64,000 nt of DNA from Enterococcus sp. 4G2_DIV0659 (GTDB taxonomy: Bacteria > Bacillota > Bacilli > Lactobacillales > Enterococcaceae). Each line of letters opens with the position of its first letter. The stretch's first letter is position 1. A model generated the notes under the pieces. That model made no database searches. It was not told where the DNA came from and worked only from the letters and a program-made list of their open reading frames with translations. Of the stretch, positions 7,737 to 17,271 are shown piece after piece. The position numbers and the translations under genes are program-made. The DNA is taken from NCBI RefSeq assembly GCF_002140715.2, contig NZ_NGLE02000001.1, forward strand, positions 1 to 64,000, in the 5' to 3' direction.

Positions 7737-8765
7737 ATGAGTTTTAAAGCATTAAGTCAACCAATCAATGTTGAGCAAGTGAAGTCACTATCTAAATTAA
7801 CCCCGGCACAAGAACAGCGAAAATCAGTTCGTGATCAAGAATTAAAGAGGATCATTGAAGGAAAGAGCGAAAAAATTCTTTTAGTGATTGGGCCATGTTC
7901 CGCACATAACGAAGAAGCTGTAATGGAGTATGTGACGCGCTTAGCTAAGCTGCAAGAAAAAGTTCAGGATAAAATTTTTATGGTACCACGTGTTTATACA
8001 AATAAACCCAGAACCAATGGAGATGGCTATAAAGGGCTATTGCACCAACAAAACCCAGAAGGAGAAAGTGACCTAATTCAAGGGATTGCTGCAGTTCGTA
8101 GCTTGCATAATCGTGTGATAAGTGAAACCGGCTTAACGACAGCAGATGAAATGCTTTATCCTGAAAATTTAGAGTTTGTTCAAGATTTAGTGAGTTATAT
8201 TGCTGTAGGTGCACGTTCTGTAGAAGATCAACAACACCGTTTTGTTGCTAGTGGAATCGACCAGCCAACAGGAATGAAAAATCCTACTAGTGGAAATTTA
8301 AACGTATTATTTCATTCTTTATATGCAGCGCAACAAAAACAAGAATTTATTTTCAATGGGCTGGAAGTAGAATCAAGTTCTAACCCCTTAGCACATGTGG
8401 TATTACGTGGCGGGTTAAATGAATATGGTGAAAACATTCCCAATTATCATTATGAAAGTTTGTTGAAAGTCGTCAATTTTTATAAAGCTGGTAACTACAA
8501 AAATCCATTTATTATGATTGATACAAATCATGATAACTCAGGAAAACAATATAAGGAGCAGATTCGAATTGTCAAAGAAACGTTGATTAATCGTTCTTGG
8601 AATGAGGATATGAACAGATGGGTTCGCGGATTCATGATTGAAAGCTTCATTGAAAGTGGTCGACAAGAAGCAGATGGTAAAGTTTTTGGTCAGTCTATTA
8701 CTGATCCATGTCTAGGCTGGAAAGAGACTGAGGAATTAGTAAATTATATTGCTGAAAATTCTTAA
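7737..8765 (+). CDS. aroF: 3-deoxy-7-phosphoheptulonate (DAHP) synthase, class I AroFGH type
   Basis: First step of the shikimate pathway: phosphoenolpyruvate plus erythrose 4-phosphate to DAHP, in the cytoplasm. Class I signatures are seen: LLVIGPCSAHN, the substrate loop RVYTNKPRTNGDGYKGL, GARSVEDQQHR, and LRGG. From ATG 7737 it has 342 residues, the normal size. This start has GGGAAG about seven bases upstream, while the ATG at 7719 lacks a ribosome site. The T-box leader in front probably ties expression to tyrosine supply. No other aro genes are adjacent, so this is a stand-alone, amino-acid-responsive isoenzyme. A two-way terminator separates it from gap. Confidence 0.93.
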   Translation: MSFKALSQPINVEQVKSLSKLTPAQEQRKSVRDQELKRIIEGKSEKILLVIGPCSAHNEEAVMEYVTRLAKLQEKVQDKIFMVPRVYTNKPRTNGDGYKGLLHQQNPEGESDLIQGIAAVRSLHNRVISETGLTTADEMLYPENLEFVQDLVSYIAVGARSVEDQQHRFVASGIDQPTGMKNPTSGNLNVLFHSLYAAQQKQEFIFNGLEVESSSNPLAHVVLRGGLNEYGENIPNYHYESLLKVVNFYKAGNYKNPFIMIDTNHDNSGKQYKEQIRIVKETLINRSWNEDMNRWVRGFMIESFIESGRQEADGKVFGQSITDPCLGWKETEELVNYIAENS

Positions 8766-8820
8766 CTATTGTTTTGTTATAGCAAAAAGTGGTTAGATAG
8801 AAGCTTTTATTTAAAGTTAG

Positions 8821-8859
8821 AGTATGAAGCAAAAGTAAAAATCGCTTTTGCTTCATACT
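8821..8859. terminator. Two-way terminator between aroF and gap
   Basis: A perfect 15-base stem (8821-8835 with 8845-8859, loop 8836-8844) lies between the convergent genes aroF and gap, with A/T-rich flanks on both sides. Confidence 0.75.
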
Positions 8860-8885
8860 CTTTTAAAAGATCTATTAGCCACTTT

Positions 8886-9896
8886 TTATAAATTAGCAAA
8901 TTTTTCTAATAAACGAATCATTTGGCAAGTAAACCCATATTCATTGTCATACCAAGCAACGGTTTTCACTAATTGAAACTCTCCAGAAGTGGTTACTTCT
9001 GTTTGGGTAGGATCAAAAATGGAACCTTCCGTTGTTCCAATGACATCGCTAGATACGATTTCACGGTCGTCATAACCAAATGATGGATTATTAATCGTAT
9101 GTTTCTTGATGGCTTCATTTACTTGATCAGCAGTCACTTTGGTTTTTAAAATAGTCACTAATTCTGTCAATGAGCCGTCAACAACGGGAACACGTTGTGC
9201 GTGGCCTTGCAATTTTCCGTTTAATTCTGGAATAACTAAGCCAATTGCCTTGGCAGCACCAGTTGAATGAGGAATCGTGTTGTCAGCAGCAGATCGAGCT
9301 GCACGTAAATTACCGCCTTTTACAGGGCCATCTAATAACATTTGAGTAGAAGTATATGCGTGGACAGTAGTCATTGTGCCAACTTCAATCCCAAATTCAT
9401 TGTTTAAAAAGTAAGCCATTGGGGCTAAGCAATTTGTTGTGCATGAACCTGCTGAAATAATTTTATCATCCGGGGTCAAGGTATCATCATTCACATTATA
9501 AACAATAGTTTTCATATCACCAGCTGGCGCTGAGATAACGACCCGTTTTGCACCTGCATTTATATGAGCTTGTGCTTTTTCTTTTGACGTATAAAAACCA
9601 GTACATTCTAAAACAATATCGACACCATTTTCTGCTACCCAGTTAAGTTTACTGGCGTCAGCTTCCGCATAAACCTTAGTTTCCTCACCGTCAACGACAA
9701 TTGAATTTTCGGTTGCAGTCACTTTTCCAGGATATGTTCCATGCGTTGAGTCAAATTGTAATAATTGGGCTAACATCGTTGGGCTTGTCAAATCATTGAT
9801 TGCTACAACTTCAATATCATCGGAAACTTCTTTGATACGGCGGAATGCAAGGCGACCAATTCGTCCAAATCCATTAATTCCTACTTTTACTGTCAT
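8886..9896 (-). CDS. gap: Glyceraldehyde-3-phosphate dehydrogenase
   Basis: Glycolytic enzyme that oxidises glyceraldehyde 3-phosphate with NAD and phosphate. The Rossmann start [11 protein letters not shown], the catalytic cysteine motif [10 protein letters not shown] (here [10 protein letters not shown]) and the C-terminal [11 protein letters not shown] are all present; 336 residues is standard. The frame is open from a TTG at 9902, but that codon lies only three bases from AGGAGG (bases 9906-9911 read on the minus strand); the ATG at 9896 has a nine-base spacing and gives [11 protein letters not shown]. It is alone and convergent with aroF, not in a cggR-pgk operon, consistent with one of two gap copies in enterococci. 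Confidence 0.96.
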   Translation of the reverse strand: MTVKVGINGFGRIGRLAFRRIKEVSDDIEVVAINDLTSPTMLAQLLQFDSTHGTYPGKVTATENSIVVDGEETKVYAEADASKLNWVAENGVDIVLECTGFYTSKEKAQAHINAGAKRVVISAPAGDMKTIVYNVNDDTLTPDDKIISAGSCTTNCLAPMAYFLNNEFGIEVGTMTTVHAYTSTQMLLDGPVKGGNLRAARSAADNTIPHSTGAAKAIGLVIPELNGKLQGHAQRVPVVDGSLTELVTILKTKVTADQVNEAIKKHTINNPSFGYDDREIVSSDVIGTTEGSIFDPTQTEVTTSGEFQLVKTVAWYDNEYGFTCQMIRLLEKFANL

Positions 9897-10036
9897 ACTC
9901 AATTTCCTCCTTTGATAATTTAGAACAAATGCACAAACTTGTTTGATTTGTTACAAACTTACGATCAACAGACAAGTTCATCGCGCTCAATACATTTAAA
10001 ATAGCCAGCTTTTATAATCATATATTTAAAAATACG

Positions 10037-10065
10037 ATTATATCAGCTATACTGGTAGCATGAAC
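10037..10065 (-). promoter_or_regulatory. Weak promoter candidate for gap
   Basis: On the minus strand a perfect TATAAT (10042 to 10037) stands 17 bases from GTTCAT (10065 to 10060), a poor -35. A TTGACA also exists at 10085-10080 but its spacing to TATAAT is too long. The 228-base gap between the divergent genes holds nothing else clear. Confidence 0.3.
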
Positions 10066-10124
10066 GCTTTTTAGACTTTTGTCAAAAATCTTGTTTTTTA
10101 CAATGAAAAAGGGAGTTGGAAAAA

Positions 10125-11117
10125 ATGAATAGAAACCAAGTTGTTGATTTTCTTCAAATAAATTATGAAGCCATAAAAGACGGCAGAGGGAAATGGTTTG
10201 ATAAAAGAGTTGCGTATACTATTGCCCGATCATTTGTTGCTAAGGAGCACCAATTCTCAGATAATGATTATCAGCGTTTAGAGGCAGTGCTAAAAGAAGA
10301 ATTAAATGTTTTTAATGTATTGGGACAGCCAGTTAGAGGTTTTTTATTAGGAATGTTGTTAGCTAATGGTCAGTCAAACGAGGGAAATATCCAGATGCTA
10401 CTCAACGATTATCAACGGTTACGTGATGGTGGCTTTCAGTTATCTTCCTATTCTTATTTTTCAGCCTATTTGCTTCAATTCACAGAAGCGGCTGAAAAAG
10501 AATTTATTATTCGTAAAGGCCATAGTATTTTTGAAGAATTAAAGGGGCACCATTATTTCCTTACTGGGGCTGAAGATGGAACGATGGCCATTGCACTAGC
10601 TCAACAGAAGAATTTAGAATCATTAACGAGCGAGCAGGTCGGGGATTTAGTGGAAGAATATTATCAGTCTTTAAACAAGCAAGGATTTTATAAGTCAAAT
10701 CAACTTCAATTTGCAGCGGCGACAGCAGCGATGCTAACAGGTTCTTTTTCTCATGAATTGATTGCATGTCTAGAACACTTGCTGGTAGAATTAAAACAAA
10801 TGGGGCTGCGAGCTAAAACAGAATGTTATACTAGTTTGGTAACAATTGCATTCATAGCTACCCGGAAAAAAATTGATTTGACAGCATTAGAAGAATATCT
10901 AGAACTTCTTAAGAAAAAAACGAATTTGCGTTTTTATAAAGATTTTCGCTATTCATTAGCTTTAGGATTGTTGACGCAAGAAGAAATGAACCATTTATTG
11001 AATGATAACAGCTTAAATATATCCGCATTAACAATTACTATGATGATGGCGCAAGAAGCCGCAGCGGCGACAGCTGCGATTGCCATAGCTGCAAGTGCTG
11101 CTAATTCTAGTTCATAA
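10125..11117 (+). CDS. DUF4003-type protein of unknown function
   Basis: 330 residues, soluble and mostly helical, with no signal peptide. The sequence fits the DUF4003 family of Firmicutes, whose function is unknown; the assignment is by general resemblance (VRGFLLGMLLANGQ, FYKSNQLQFAAATAAMLTG). The last 30 residues are unusual: an Ala-rich run (QEAAAATAAIAIAASAAN) ending in SSS. The ATG at 10125 has AAAGGGAG nine bases before it; the TTG at 10116 directly touches that site and cannot be used. Divergent from gap and upstream of obgE, with a 199-base gap to the latter. Confidence 0.8.
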   Translation: MNRNQVVDFLQINYEAIKDGRGKWFDKRVAYTIARSFVAKEHQFSDNDYQRLEAVLKEELNVFNVLGQPVRGFLLGMLLANGQSNEGNIQMLLNDYQRLRDGGFQLSSYSYFSAYLLQFTEAAEKEFIIRKGHSIFEELKGHHYFLTGAEDGTMAIALAQQKNLESLTSEQVGDLVEEYYQSLNKQGFYKSNQLQFAAATAAMLTGSFSHELIACLEHLLVELKQMGLRAKTECYTSLVTIAFIATRKKIDLTALEEYLELLKKKTNLRFYKDFRYSLALGLLTQEEMNHLLNDNSLNISALTITMMMAQEAAAATAAIAIAASAANSSS

Positions 11118-11253
11118 AAACGAATTTGGCTAGACAAATTCAGGTTTAACCTTTACAATAAGAAAGGCTTTTAAACAGAATATGTTATCGAAAAGTGTAG
11201 CGAAACGAATAACTAAATTTGTAAAAAAGGGAAACTAAAAGAAGTGCTGAAAT

Positions 11254-11285
11254 AAAGTATTTTACTGGTAGTATAGAAATACTTT
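11254..11285 (+). other. Hairpin in the obgE leader
   Basis: AAAGTATTT (11254-11262) pairs with AAATACTTT (11277-11285), extended by an inner TACT/AGTA stem with a three-base loop. It lies 31 bases before the obgE start and is followed by TATTTTCTTTG. It could be a weak terminator or a leader structure. A small hairpin GAATTTG/CAAATTC also follows the preceding gene at about 11124. Confidence 0.4.
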
Positions 11286-11316
11286 CCGTATTTTCTTTGA
11301 GATAGGAGGACAAAAT

Positions 11317-12630
11317 ATGTCCATGTTTTTAGATCAGGTAACAATCGATGTCAAAGCCGGTAAAGGCGGAGATGGAATGGTTGCCTTTCGTAGAGAGAAA
11401 TATGTACCTGACGGCGGTCCTGCCGGAGGTGATGGAGGTCGCGGAGGCGATGTGATTCTTATTGTAGAAGAAGGATTACGTACGCTGATGGATTTTCGTT
11501 TTAATCGTCATTTTAAGGCTCAACCAGGCGAAAATGGAATGAGTAAAGGAATGCACGGACGGGGCTCAGAAGATACATTTGTTAAAGTTCCACCAGGCAC
11601 AACTGTACGTGATGCAGACACAGGTGTGCTAATTGGCGATTTGATTGAACACGGTCAAACATTAACAGTTGCTAAAGGTGGCCGAGGGGGACGAGGCAAT
11701 ATCCGTTTTGCATCAGCTAAAAACCCTGCGCCGGAAATTGCTGAAAATGGTGAACCAGGTCAAGAAAGAAAAATCGAATTAGAACTTAAAGTATTAGCAG
11801 ATGTTGGATTAGTAGGCTTCCCTTCTGTTGGGAAATCAACTTTATTATCTGTTATTTCATCGGCTAGACCTAAAATTGGAGCGTATCATTTTACAACATT
11901 AGTGCCAAATCTTGGAATGGTCTCAACGAGTGATGGACGTAGCTTTGCGGCTGCTGACTTACCAGGTTTGATTGAAGGCGCCTCTCAAGGTGTTGGATTA
12001 GGGACACAGTTTTTACGCCATATTGAACGTACAAGAGTTATTTTGCATGTAATCGATATGAGTGGGATGGAAGGTCGCGATCCCTATGAAGATTATTTAG
12101 CGATCAACAAAGAATTAGAAACACATAACTTACGATTGATGGAGCGTCCACAAATAATTGTAGCAAACAAAATGGATATGCCGGAATCTGAAGAGAATTT
12201 AAAAAAATTCAAAGAGCAAATTGAAAAAGAACAAACAGATGAATATGCGGATGCGTTACCGATTTTCCCAGTATCAGGTGTGTCACGTAAAGGAATTGAG
12301 CCCTTACTGAATGCAACTGCTGATTTATTGGATGTAACACCGGAGTTTCCACTGTATGAAGAAGAAATTGTGGAAGATACGGTTCATTATGGATTCCAAC
12401 CAGACGGACCGGAATTTTCGATTGACCGTGACCCAGATGCAACATGGGTATTATCTGGCGAAACATTAGAGCGATTGTTCCAAATGACAAATTTTGAACA
12501 TGATGAAAGTGTTATGCGATTTGCACGTCAATTAAGAGGAATGGGCGTTGATGAAGCATTGCGCGCTCGTGGAGCAAAAGATGGCGATATTGTTCGAATT
12601 TCTGAATACGAATTTGAATTTGTAGAGTAA
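11317..12630 (+). CDS. obgE: GTPase Obg/CgtA
   Basis: Essential ribosome-associated GTPase that acts in 50S assembly and stress signalling. Domains in order: glycine-rich Obg fold (residues 1-158, [20 protein letters not shown]), G domain (about 160-335; P-loop [10 protein letters not shown], switch [23 protein letters not shown]), and a C-terminal OCT domain (about 355-432, [17 protein letters not shown]). 437 residues is the normal length. ATG 11317 has a strong AGGAGG site. It is a single-gene unit with its own terminator. Confidence 0.97.
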   Translation: MSMFLDQVTIDVKAGKGGDGMVAFRREKYVPDGGPAGGDGGRGGDVILIVEEGLRTLMDFRFNRHFKAQPGENGMSKGMHGRGSEDTFVKVPPGTTVRDADTGVLIGDLIEHGQTLTVAKGGRGGRGNIRFASAKNPAPEIAENGEPGQERKIELELKVLADVGLVGFPSVGKSTLLSVISSARPKIGAYHFTTLVPNLGMVSTSDGRSFAAADLPGLIEGASQGVGLGTQFLRHIERTRVILHVIDMSGMEGRDPYEDYLAINKELETHNLRLMERPQIIVANKMDMPESEENLKKFKEQIEKEQTDEYADALPIFPVSGVSRKGIEPLLNATADLLDVTPEFPLYEEEIVEDTVHYGFQPDGPEFSIDRDPDATWVLSGETLERLFQMTNFEHDESVMRFARQLRGMGVDEALRARGAKDGDIVRISEYEFEFVE

Positions 12631-12644
12631 TAAAAAAATCAATG

Positions 12645-12680
12645 AGAGAAGAGCTGATAAGTAATTGGCTCTTTTTTTAT
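12645..12680 (+). terminator. Terminator after obgE
   Basis: AAGAGC (12649-12654) and GCTCTT (12668-12673) form a short stem followed by TTTTTTATTT. Confidence 0.65.
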
Positions 12681-12764
12681 TTACGTTAGTGATTTGTTTC
12701 ACAAAAAGGGGTATGAAGAAAGTTATGGAGGTAATTAGAGGAAATTGCTAATGTTCAGTTATCA

Positions 12765-13196
12765 CTATTCCAAGTTGAGTTGGTTTTCAATTGGGGTCTC
12801 TAGAACAATTGAACTTTTAACCTGTGCAAAATGCATCCATTGTGCCAAGAGGTTTTTCATTTCAGTTGTGTTATTTACAGTTGCTTTGACTAAATAATTC
12901 ACGTCTCCACTCACAATGTGAACTTCATTTACATTAGGGCTATTTTTTAATAAATTTAATGTTTTTTCAACAGGAAGTGTTACTTGGCTCAATTCAGTGA
13001 AAAAAGTGATAGCATGATTAAGGTGTTCCAGTGATACTTGAATGGTAAAATTTGTAATGATACCAGTCTCTATCAGTTTATTAATTCTTTCTTTTACGCT
13101 CGGGCGACTTAAATTAACTTTTTTAGATAATTCAACAATCGATATCCGTGAATCTTCATGTAAAATTTTTAAAAGTTTACGATCTGTTTTATCCAA
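12765..13196 (-). CDS. Lrp/AsnC-family transcriptional regulator
   Basis: A 143-residue feast/famine regulator: N-terminal helix-turn-helix (LLKILHEDSRISIVELSKKV, recognition helix SRPSVKERINKLIE) and a C-terminal RAM ligand-binding domain with the NEVHIVSGDVNYLVKA core. The start needs care: the frame is open from ATG at 13220, but the strong AGGAGG site (bases 13204-13209 on the minus strand) lies inside that extension and points, with seven-base spacing, to the TTG at 13196, giving the typical MDKTDRKLLKIL start. It is divergent from the MFS-kynU-ald genes and is their likely local regulator, sensing an amino acid such as alanine, tryptophan or kynurenine; the ligand is inference. Confidence 0.9.
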   Translation of the reverse strand: MDKTDRKLLKILHEDSRISIVELSKKVNLSRPSVKERINKLIETGIITNFTIQVSLEHLNHAITFFTELSQVTLPVEKTLNLLKNSPNVNEVHIVSGDVNYLVKATVNNTTEMKNLLAQWMHFAQVKSSIVLETPIENQLNLE

Positions 13197-13528
13197 TGGT
13201 CTACCTCCTTTATTTTTCATTCAAAATGGATTGTCATACCAATTATAGTAGAATTTATTTTCATTTACCATATATATTTAGATTTATCTGCTTTTTTTAT
13301 TTGCTGTTAACATAGAATATGGGATTATCCACTTTTTTTTCATATTGTAAAAATAATTGGCATACATTTACTAATTCGAAAAGATAACGCTTGCATTTGG
13401 TTCATATTTTTATATACAAGAAATAGTAAAATTAGTTATGATTAAATTATCTTAAGACGATATAATCCATTTACTAGTAAAGGTGTTGTTTCCTACTGCA
13501 AAAGACAAACCAAAAAGGAGCGTTCTTT
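13197..13528. promoter_or_regulatory. Divergent control region of the kynurenine module
   Basis: A 332-base, very AT-rich gap between the divergent regulator and the transporter. On the plus strand TTGCAT (13391-13396) and TATACA (13413-13418) are 16 bases apart. AGGAG precedes the transporter start. AT-rich tracts such as those around 13255-13330 are typical of Lrp-type binding sites, but I could not define an operator. Confidence 0.5.
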
Positions 13529-14710
13529 ATGGCAAGAAACAGATGGGTAAAGTTTTTGTTACTGTATTTTGGCGGAGTCATTGTTTCATTAAGTCAATTG
13601 AAATTGGTGCCAATCCAAAATGAATTGGCCCAAGAGTTAGGTATGAGTCTTTCTTTGGTTTCATGGTTGATGTCTATTTTTACTGTTTCCGGTATTTTTT
13701 TAGCAATTCCTGGCGGGGCTTTAGTTACAAAATTTGGGCCAAAAAAATTGTTGGTTGCGTTAATGGCGTGTTTAGCAATTGGCAACGTTTTGGGGGCTTT
13801 TTCAAACAGCTTTTGGTTGTTGTTGATCTCAAGGGCAGTTGAAGGGATTTCTTTTTCGATGATTATCATGGTAGGAATTGTACTGATTAATTTTTGGTTT
13901 AAAGATGTTGGAAGTGGGATTGCTACAGGACTATGGGGGACTTTTTCCGCTTTGGGTTCAATGTTAGCAATGAATCTATTTAAGCCATTATCACAACAAT
14001 ATGGTCTTCGTTCTTTATGGGTAATTATTGCAGGATTTTCTGTTTTATTTTTAGCCTTGTATCTATTATTTCTAGATGAACCGACTAGCCAAATGAGCGA
14101 ACAGCCCAAAGAAGGGAAAGGCTCTATAAAAAATGCTATGGCAAATAAGTCAATTTGGTTGTTGGCTTTCGCTCAAGGATGTATGGCGTTCGTGTTATTT
14201 ACTTTTATTAATTTGTACCCGCTGATTTATGAACAGCTTTATGGATTATCTGAAACATTGGCTAATCGTTACACAGGTTATTTTGGCTTATTCGGCATTC
14301 CATTTGGAGCTTTAGCAGGATATTTAATTGATAAGACGAAAAAAGGGCAAGTCATTATTTTGTTTTCGTTTTTATTGATGCTAGTAGCGACCTTTTGGAT
14401 GGGGTACTTATCAAGCAGTTTCACCTTTATTGCACAACTTTTTGCCCTTTCAGCTGGTGCTAGTTTATCTTCTTCTTGTGTAATGATTTTAGCGCCGAAT
14501 AGTGTTAAACAAGAGCGCTTGATCGGAGCAAGTATTTCATTTATCAATTTATTTTACTATATTGGCATATTCATAGGAACACCTTTAGTGACTAAGGTAA
14601 GTGAATATAATCATTCTTGGTTGACAGCCATTTATTTACTTAGTGGCGTTGGATTGGCAGCTGTTTTTGCCATTTTCGGCTTTGTTAAAGTGAATAAAAA
14701 AATAGCATAA
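13529..14710 (+). CDS. Major facilitator superfamily transporter
   Basis: 393 residues with about 12 hydrophobic segments in two halves and a central charged loop near residues 185-200 (DEPTSQMSEQPKEGKG). The loop after helix 2 carries a motif A variant (GGALVTKFGPKK), which places it in the MFS, in general shape near the CynX/NimT-like group. The substrate is not readable. Because kynureninase and alanine dehydrogenase follow (38- and 23-base gaps) in the same direction, uptake of kynurenine or a related amino acid, or export of anthranilate, is the simplest guess. ATG 13529 follows AAAAAGGAG. Control is probably by the divergent Lrp-type protein. Confidence 0.88.
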   Translation: MARNRWVKFLLLYFGGVIVSLSQLKLVPIQNELAQELGMSLSLVSWLMSIFTVSGIFLAIPGGALVTKFGPKKLLVALMACLAIGNVLGAFSNSFWLLLISRAVEGISFSMIIMVGIVLINFWFKDVGSGIATGLWGTFSALGSMLAMNLFKPLSQQYGLRSLWVIIAGFSVLFLALYLLFLDEPTSQMSEQPKEGKGSIKNAMANKSIWLLAFAQGCMAFVLFTFINLYPLIYEQLYGLSETLANRYTGYFGLFGIPFGALAGYLIDKTKKGQVIILFSFLLMLVATFWMGYLSSSFTFIAQLFALSAGASLSSSCVMILAPNSVKQERLIGASISFINLFYYIGIFIGTPLVTKVSEYNHSWLTAIYLLSGVGLAAVFAIFGFVKVNKKIA

Positions 14711-14748
14711 GTACAAACGTTTAAATAAAATTAGGAAGGTGACAACGA

Positions 14749-16020
14749 ATGACAAGAGTATTTCAGACAGATCGAACATTTGCAAAAGAAATGGACAATA
14801 AGGATCCGCTTAAAAATGTAAGGGATCGATTTTACGTGCAACCAGGAGAAATCTATATGGATGGTAACTCATTAGGACTAGCTTCTAAAGACGCTGAAAA
14901 AGCGTTACTTCATATGATGGATGTTTGGAAAAAAGAAGGTATAAAACTATGGGACGGGCTATTTCATTATGCTGGTAAATTAGGTGAATTATCTGCACCA
15001 CTAATCAATGCTTATCCAGATGAAATAGTGATTACAGGAAGTACGACAACGAATATTCACCAATGCGTGAGCACACTTTATAAACCCACACAAGATCGAT
15101 ACAAAATTTTAGTGGACGATTTAAATTTTCCCACAGATCGTTATGCAATTGACAGTCAAGTTCAATTACGTGGCTACGATCCGGTTGACGCAGTGAAAGT
15201 AGTGGAAAGTAGCGATGGACGTCTGATTGATGAAGAGGCAGTGATTGAGGCGATGACAGATGACGTAGCATTGATTTTATTGCCAACAGTGTTATACCGG
15301 AGTTCTCAAGTATTAGATATGAAACGTATAACTGAAGCAGCACATCAGCGTGAAATCTTGATTGGTTGGGACTTATGTCATGCTATTGGGGCAGTTCCAA
15401 TGGATTTTAAAGACATTCAACCTGATTTTGCAGTGTGGTGCACGTATAAATATTTATCAGCAGGACCAGGATCCATCGCTGGTTTATACATGAATCGAAG
15501 ACATTTTGCTGAAACGCCAGGCTTAGCAGGATGGTGGGGTAATAAAGATGACACACAATTTGAATTGAAACACCAATTTGAACATCAACAAGATGCTAGT
15601 GGTTGGCAAATTGGTTCACCAAGCTTCTTGGCAATGGCGCCTTTGGAAGGGACATTGACTATTTTTAATGAGGTTGGTATGGAACCAATTCGTGAGAAAT
15701 CATTACAGATTACAGCTTATTTAATGTATTTAATTGATGAGAAGTTGGCCAAATATGGGTATAGTGTTGGCAATCCTCGAGAAGATAGCAAGCGTGGTGG
15801 TCATGTCTGCTTAGAACATGACGAATCTTACAGAATTTGCAAAGCGTTAAAAGAAGCAAATATTATCCCTGATTTTAGAGAACCCAACGTAATTCGTTTG
15901 GCGCCAATTGCGTTATATAATACGTATGAAGAAGTGTATACATTAGTTGAGACACTAGAAGATATTGTCGTGAACAAAAAATATGAAGCCTTTAGTAATG
16001 AACGGACATTAGTAGTATAA
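14749..16020 (+). CDS. kynU: Kynureninase
   Basis: PLP enzyme that splits L-kynurenine into anthranilate and L-alanine (or 3-hydroxykynurenine into 3-hydroxyanthranilate and alanine). The 423 residues are collinear with bacterial KynU: YMDGNSLGLASKDAE near the start, the PLP region GSTTTNIHQ, DDLNFPTDRYA, the Asp motif WDLCHAIGAVPMD, the lysine motif WCTYKYLSAGPGS (Schiff-base Lys about 234), GWWGNKD, and QIGSPSFLAMAPL. ATG 14749 has GGAAGGTGAC upstream. No tryptophan dioxygenase or kynurenine formamidase lies nearby, so the enzyme would need kynurenine from outside. The alanine product is the substrate of the next gene. Confidence 0.93.
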   Translation: MTRVFQTDRTFAKEMDNKDPLKNVRDRFYVQPGEIYMDGNSLGLASKDAEKALLHMMDVWKKEGIKLWDGLFHYAGKLGELSAPLINAYPDEIVITGSTTTNIHQCVSTLYKPTQDRYKILVDDLNFPTDRYAIDSQVQLRGYDPVDAVKVVESSDGRLIDEEAVIEAMTDDVALILLPTVLYRSSQVLDMKRITEAAHQREILIGWDLCHAIGAVPMDFKDIQPDFAVWCTYKYLSAGPGSIAGLYMNRRHFAETPGLAGWWGNKDDTQFELKHQFEHQQDASGWQIGSPSFLAMAPLEGTLTIFNEVGMEPIREKSLQITAYLMYLIDEKLAKYGYSVGNPREDSKRGGHVCLEHDESYRICKALKEANIIPDFREPNVIRLAPIALYNTYEEVYTLVETLEDIVVNKKYEAFSNERTLVV

Positions 16021-16043
16021 AATAAAACAGTGAGGTGAAAATG

Positions 16044-17156
16044 ATGCGTATAGGTATTCCAAAAGAAATCAAAAATAATGAAAATAGAATTGCAATCACT
16101 CCAGCTGGTGTGGTTAACTTGATTAAAAATGGTCATCAAGTTGTCATTGAATCAAATGCGGGTCTAGGTTCTGGTTTTACAAACAAGGAATTTGAAGATG
16201 TTGGTGCTGAGATCGAAACAAGTGCTGCGAAAGTCTGGAAGTCTGATATGGTTATAAAAGTCAAAGAGCCGTTAAAAGAAGAGTTCCACTATTTTCATGA
16301 TGGGTTGATTTTATTCACATACTTGCATTTAGCACCTGAACCTGAATTAACCAATTCATTGTTAGAAAATAATGTGACAGCTGTCGCCTATGAAACAATG
16401 AGTTTAAATCATACGCTACCATTGTTAACACCGATGAGTGAAGTAGCTGGTAGAATGTCTGTGCAAGTAGGTGCTCAATTTTTAGAAAAACCTAAGGGTG
16501 GCGAAGGAATTTTACTCTTCGGTGTTCCAGGGGTAGAACGGGGCAAAGTTGTTATTATAGGTGGCGGTGTAGCTGGAACAAATGCTGCGAAAATTGCTAT
16601 TGGATTGGGAGCGAAAGTGACGATTTTAGATGTCAATCCTCAACGATTAGCTGAATTAGATGATCTTTTTGGAAATAACGTACAGACGTTGATTTCTAAT
16701 GAATATCATATTGAAAGCAAAGTGAAAGAAGCTGATGTTGTGATTGGTGCCGTACTGATTCCAGGGGCAAAAGCACCTAAATTAGTGACAGAAGCTATGG
16801 TCAAACAGATGAAACCAGGCGCAGTGATCGTTGATATAGCGATTGATCAAGGGGGGATTTTTGAAACGACGGATCAGATTACAACGCATGATAATCCCAC
16901 ATATATCAAACACGGTGTAGTTCATTACGCTGTAGCCAATATGCCAGGAGCAGTTCCAAGAACCTCGACATTTGCGTTGACAAATGCAACGATACCTTAT
17001 GCTGTAACCATTGCTAATAAAGGGATTGTTAAAGCTGCTAAAGAGAGTGAAACAGTAGCAACAGGAATCAACACCTATCAAAAACATTTAACCATGGAAG
17101 CTGTGGCAAAAGACCAAAACAAAGAGTACACTCCAGTTTTAGAATTGATGAAATAA
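16044..17156 (+). CDS. ald: Alanine dehydrogenase
   Basis: NAD-dependent oxidative deamination of L-alanine to pyruvate and ammonia. From the ATG at 16044 it has 370 residues and the family N-terminus [21 protein letters not shown] lies six bases before it, while the GTG at 16035 overlaps that site. Other signs: catalytic Lys/His region ([23 protein letters not shown]), nucleotide-binding [13 protein letters not shown], and [11 protein letters not shown]. The gap to kynU is 23 bases, so both are almost surely on one transcript. In context it removes the alanine released by kynureninase and yields pyruvate and NADH. A strong terminator closes the unit. Confidence 0.95.
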   Translation: MRIGIPKEIKNNENRIAITPAGVVNLIKNGHQVVIESNAGLGSGFTNKEFEDVGAEIETSAAKVWKSDMVIKVKEPLKEEFHYFHDGLILFTYLHLAPEPELTNSLLENNVTAVAYETMSLNHTLPLLTPMSEVAGRMSVQVGAQFLEKPKGGEGILLFGVPGVERGKVVIIGGGVAGTNAAKIAIGLGAKVTILDVNPQRLAELDDLFGNNVQTLISNEYHIESKVKEADVVIGAVLIPGAKAPKLVTEAMVKQMKPGAVIVDIAIDQGGIFETTDQITTHDNPTYIKHGVVHYAVANMPGAVPRTSTFALTNATIPYAVTIANKGIVKAAKESETVATGINTYQKHLTMEAVAKDQNKEYTPVLELMK

Positions 17157-17161
17157 ATAAC

Positions 17162-17213
17162 AACACTTGATTTTTAAGTCTTAAAACACTTAAAAGATCA
17201 AGTGTTTTTTTAT
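17162..17213 (+). terminator. Terminator closing the kynurenine module
   Basis: A stem of about 17 base pairs (17162-17178 with 17189-17206, one small bulge) is followed by a run of T. Confidence 0.85.
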
Positions 17214-17271
17214 TTTAAGCTTCATTTATGTTTCTCTTTGTATACTGAACTCAGTCAAAGGAGGCAATCGA

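Noticed and set aside
16044..17156. Saccharopine dehydrogenase or transhydrogenase alpha subunit
   Set aside because: Alanine dehydrogenase shares this fold, but the length, the [15 protein letters not shown] start and the kynureninase neighbour fit Ald.
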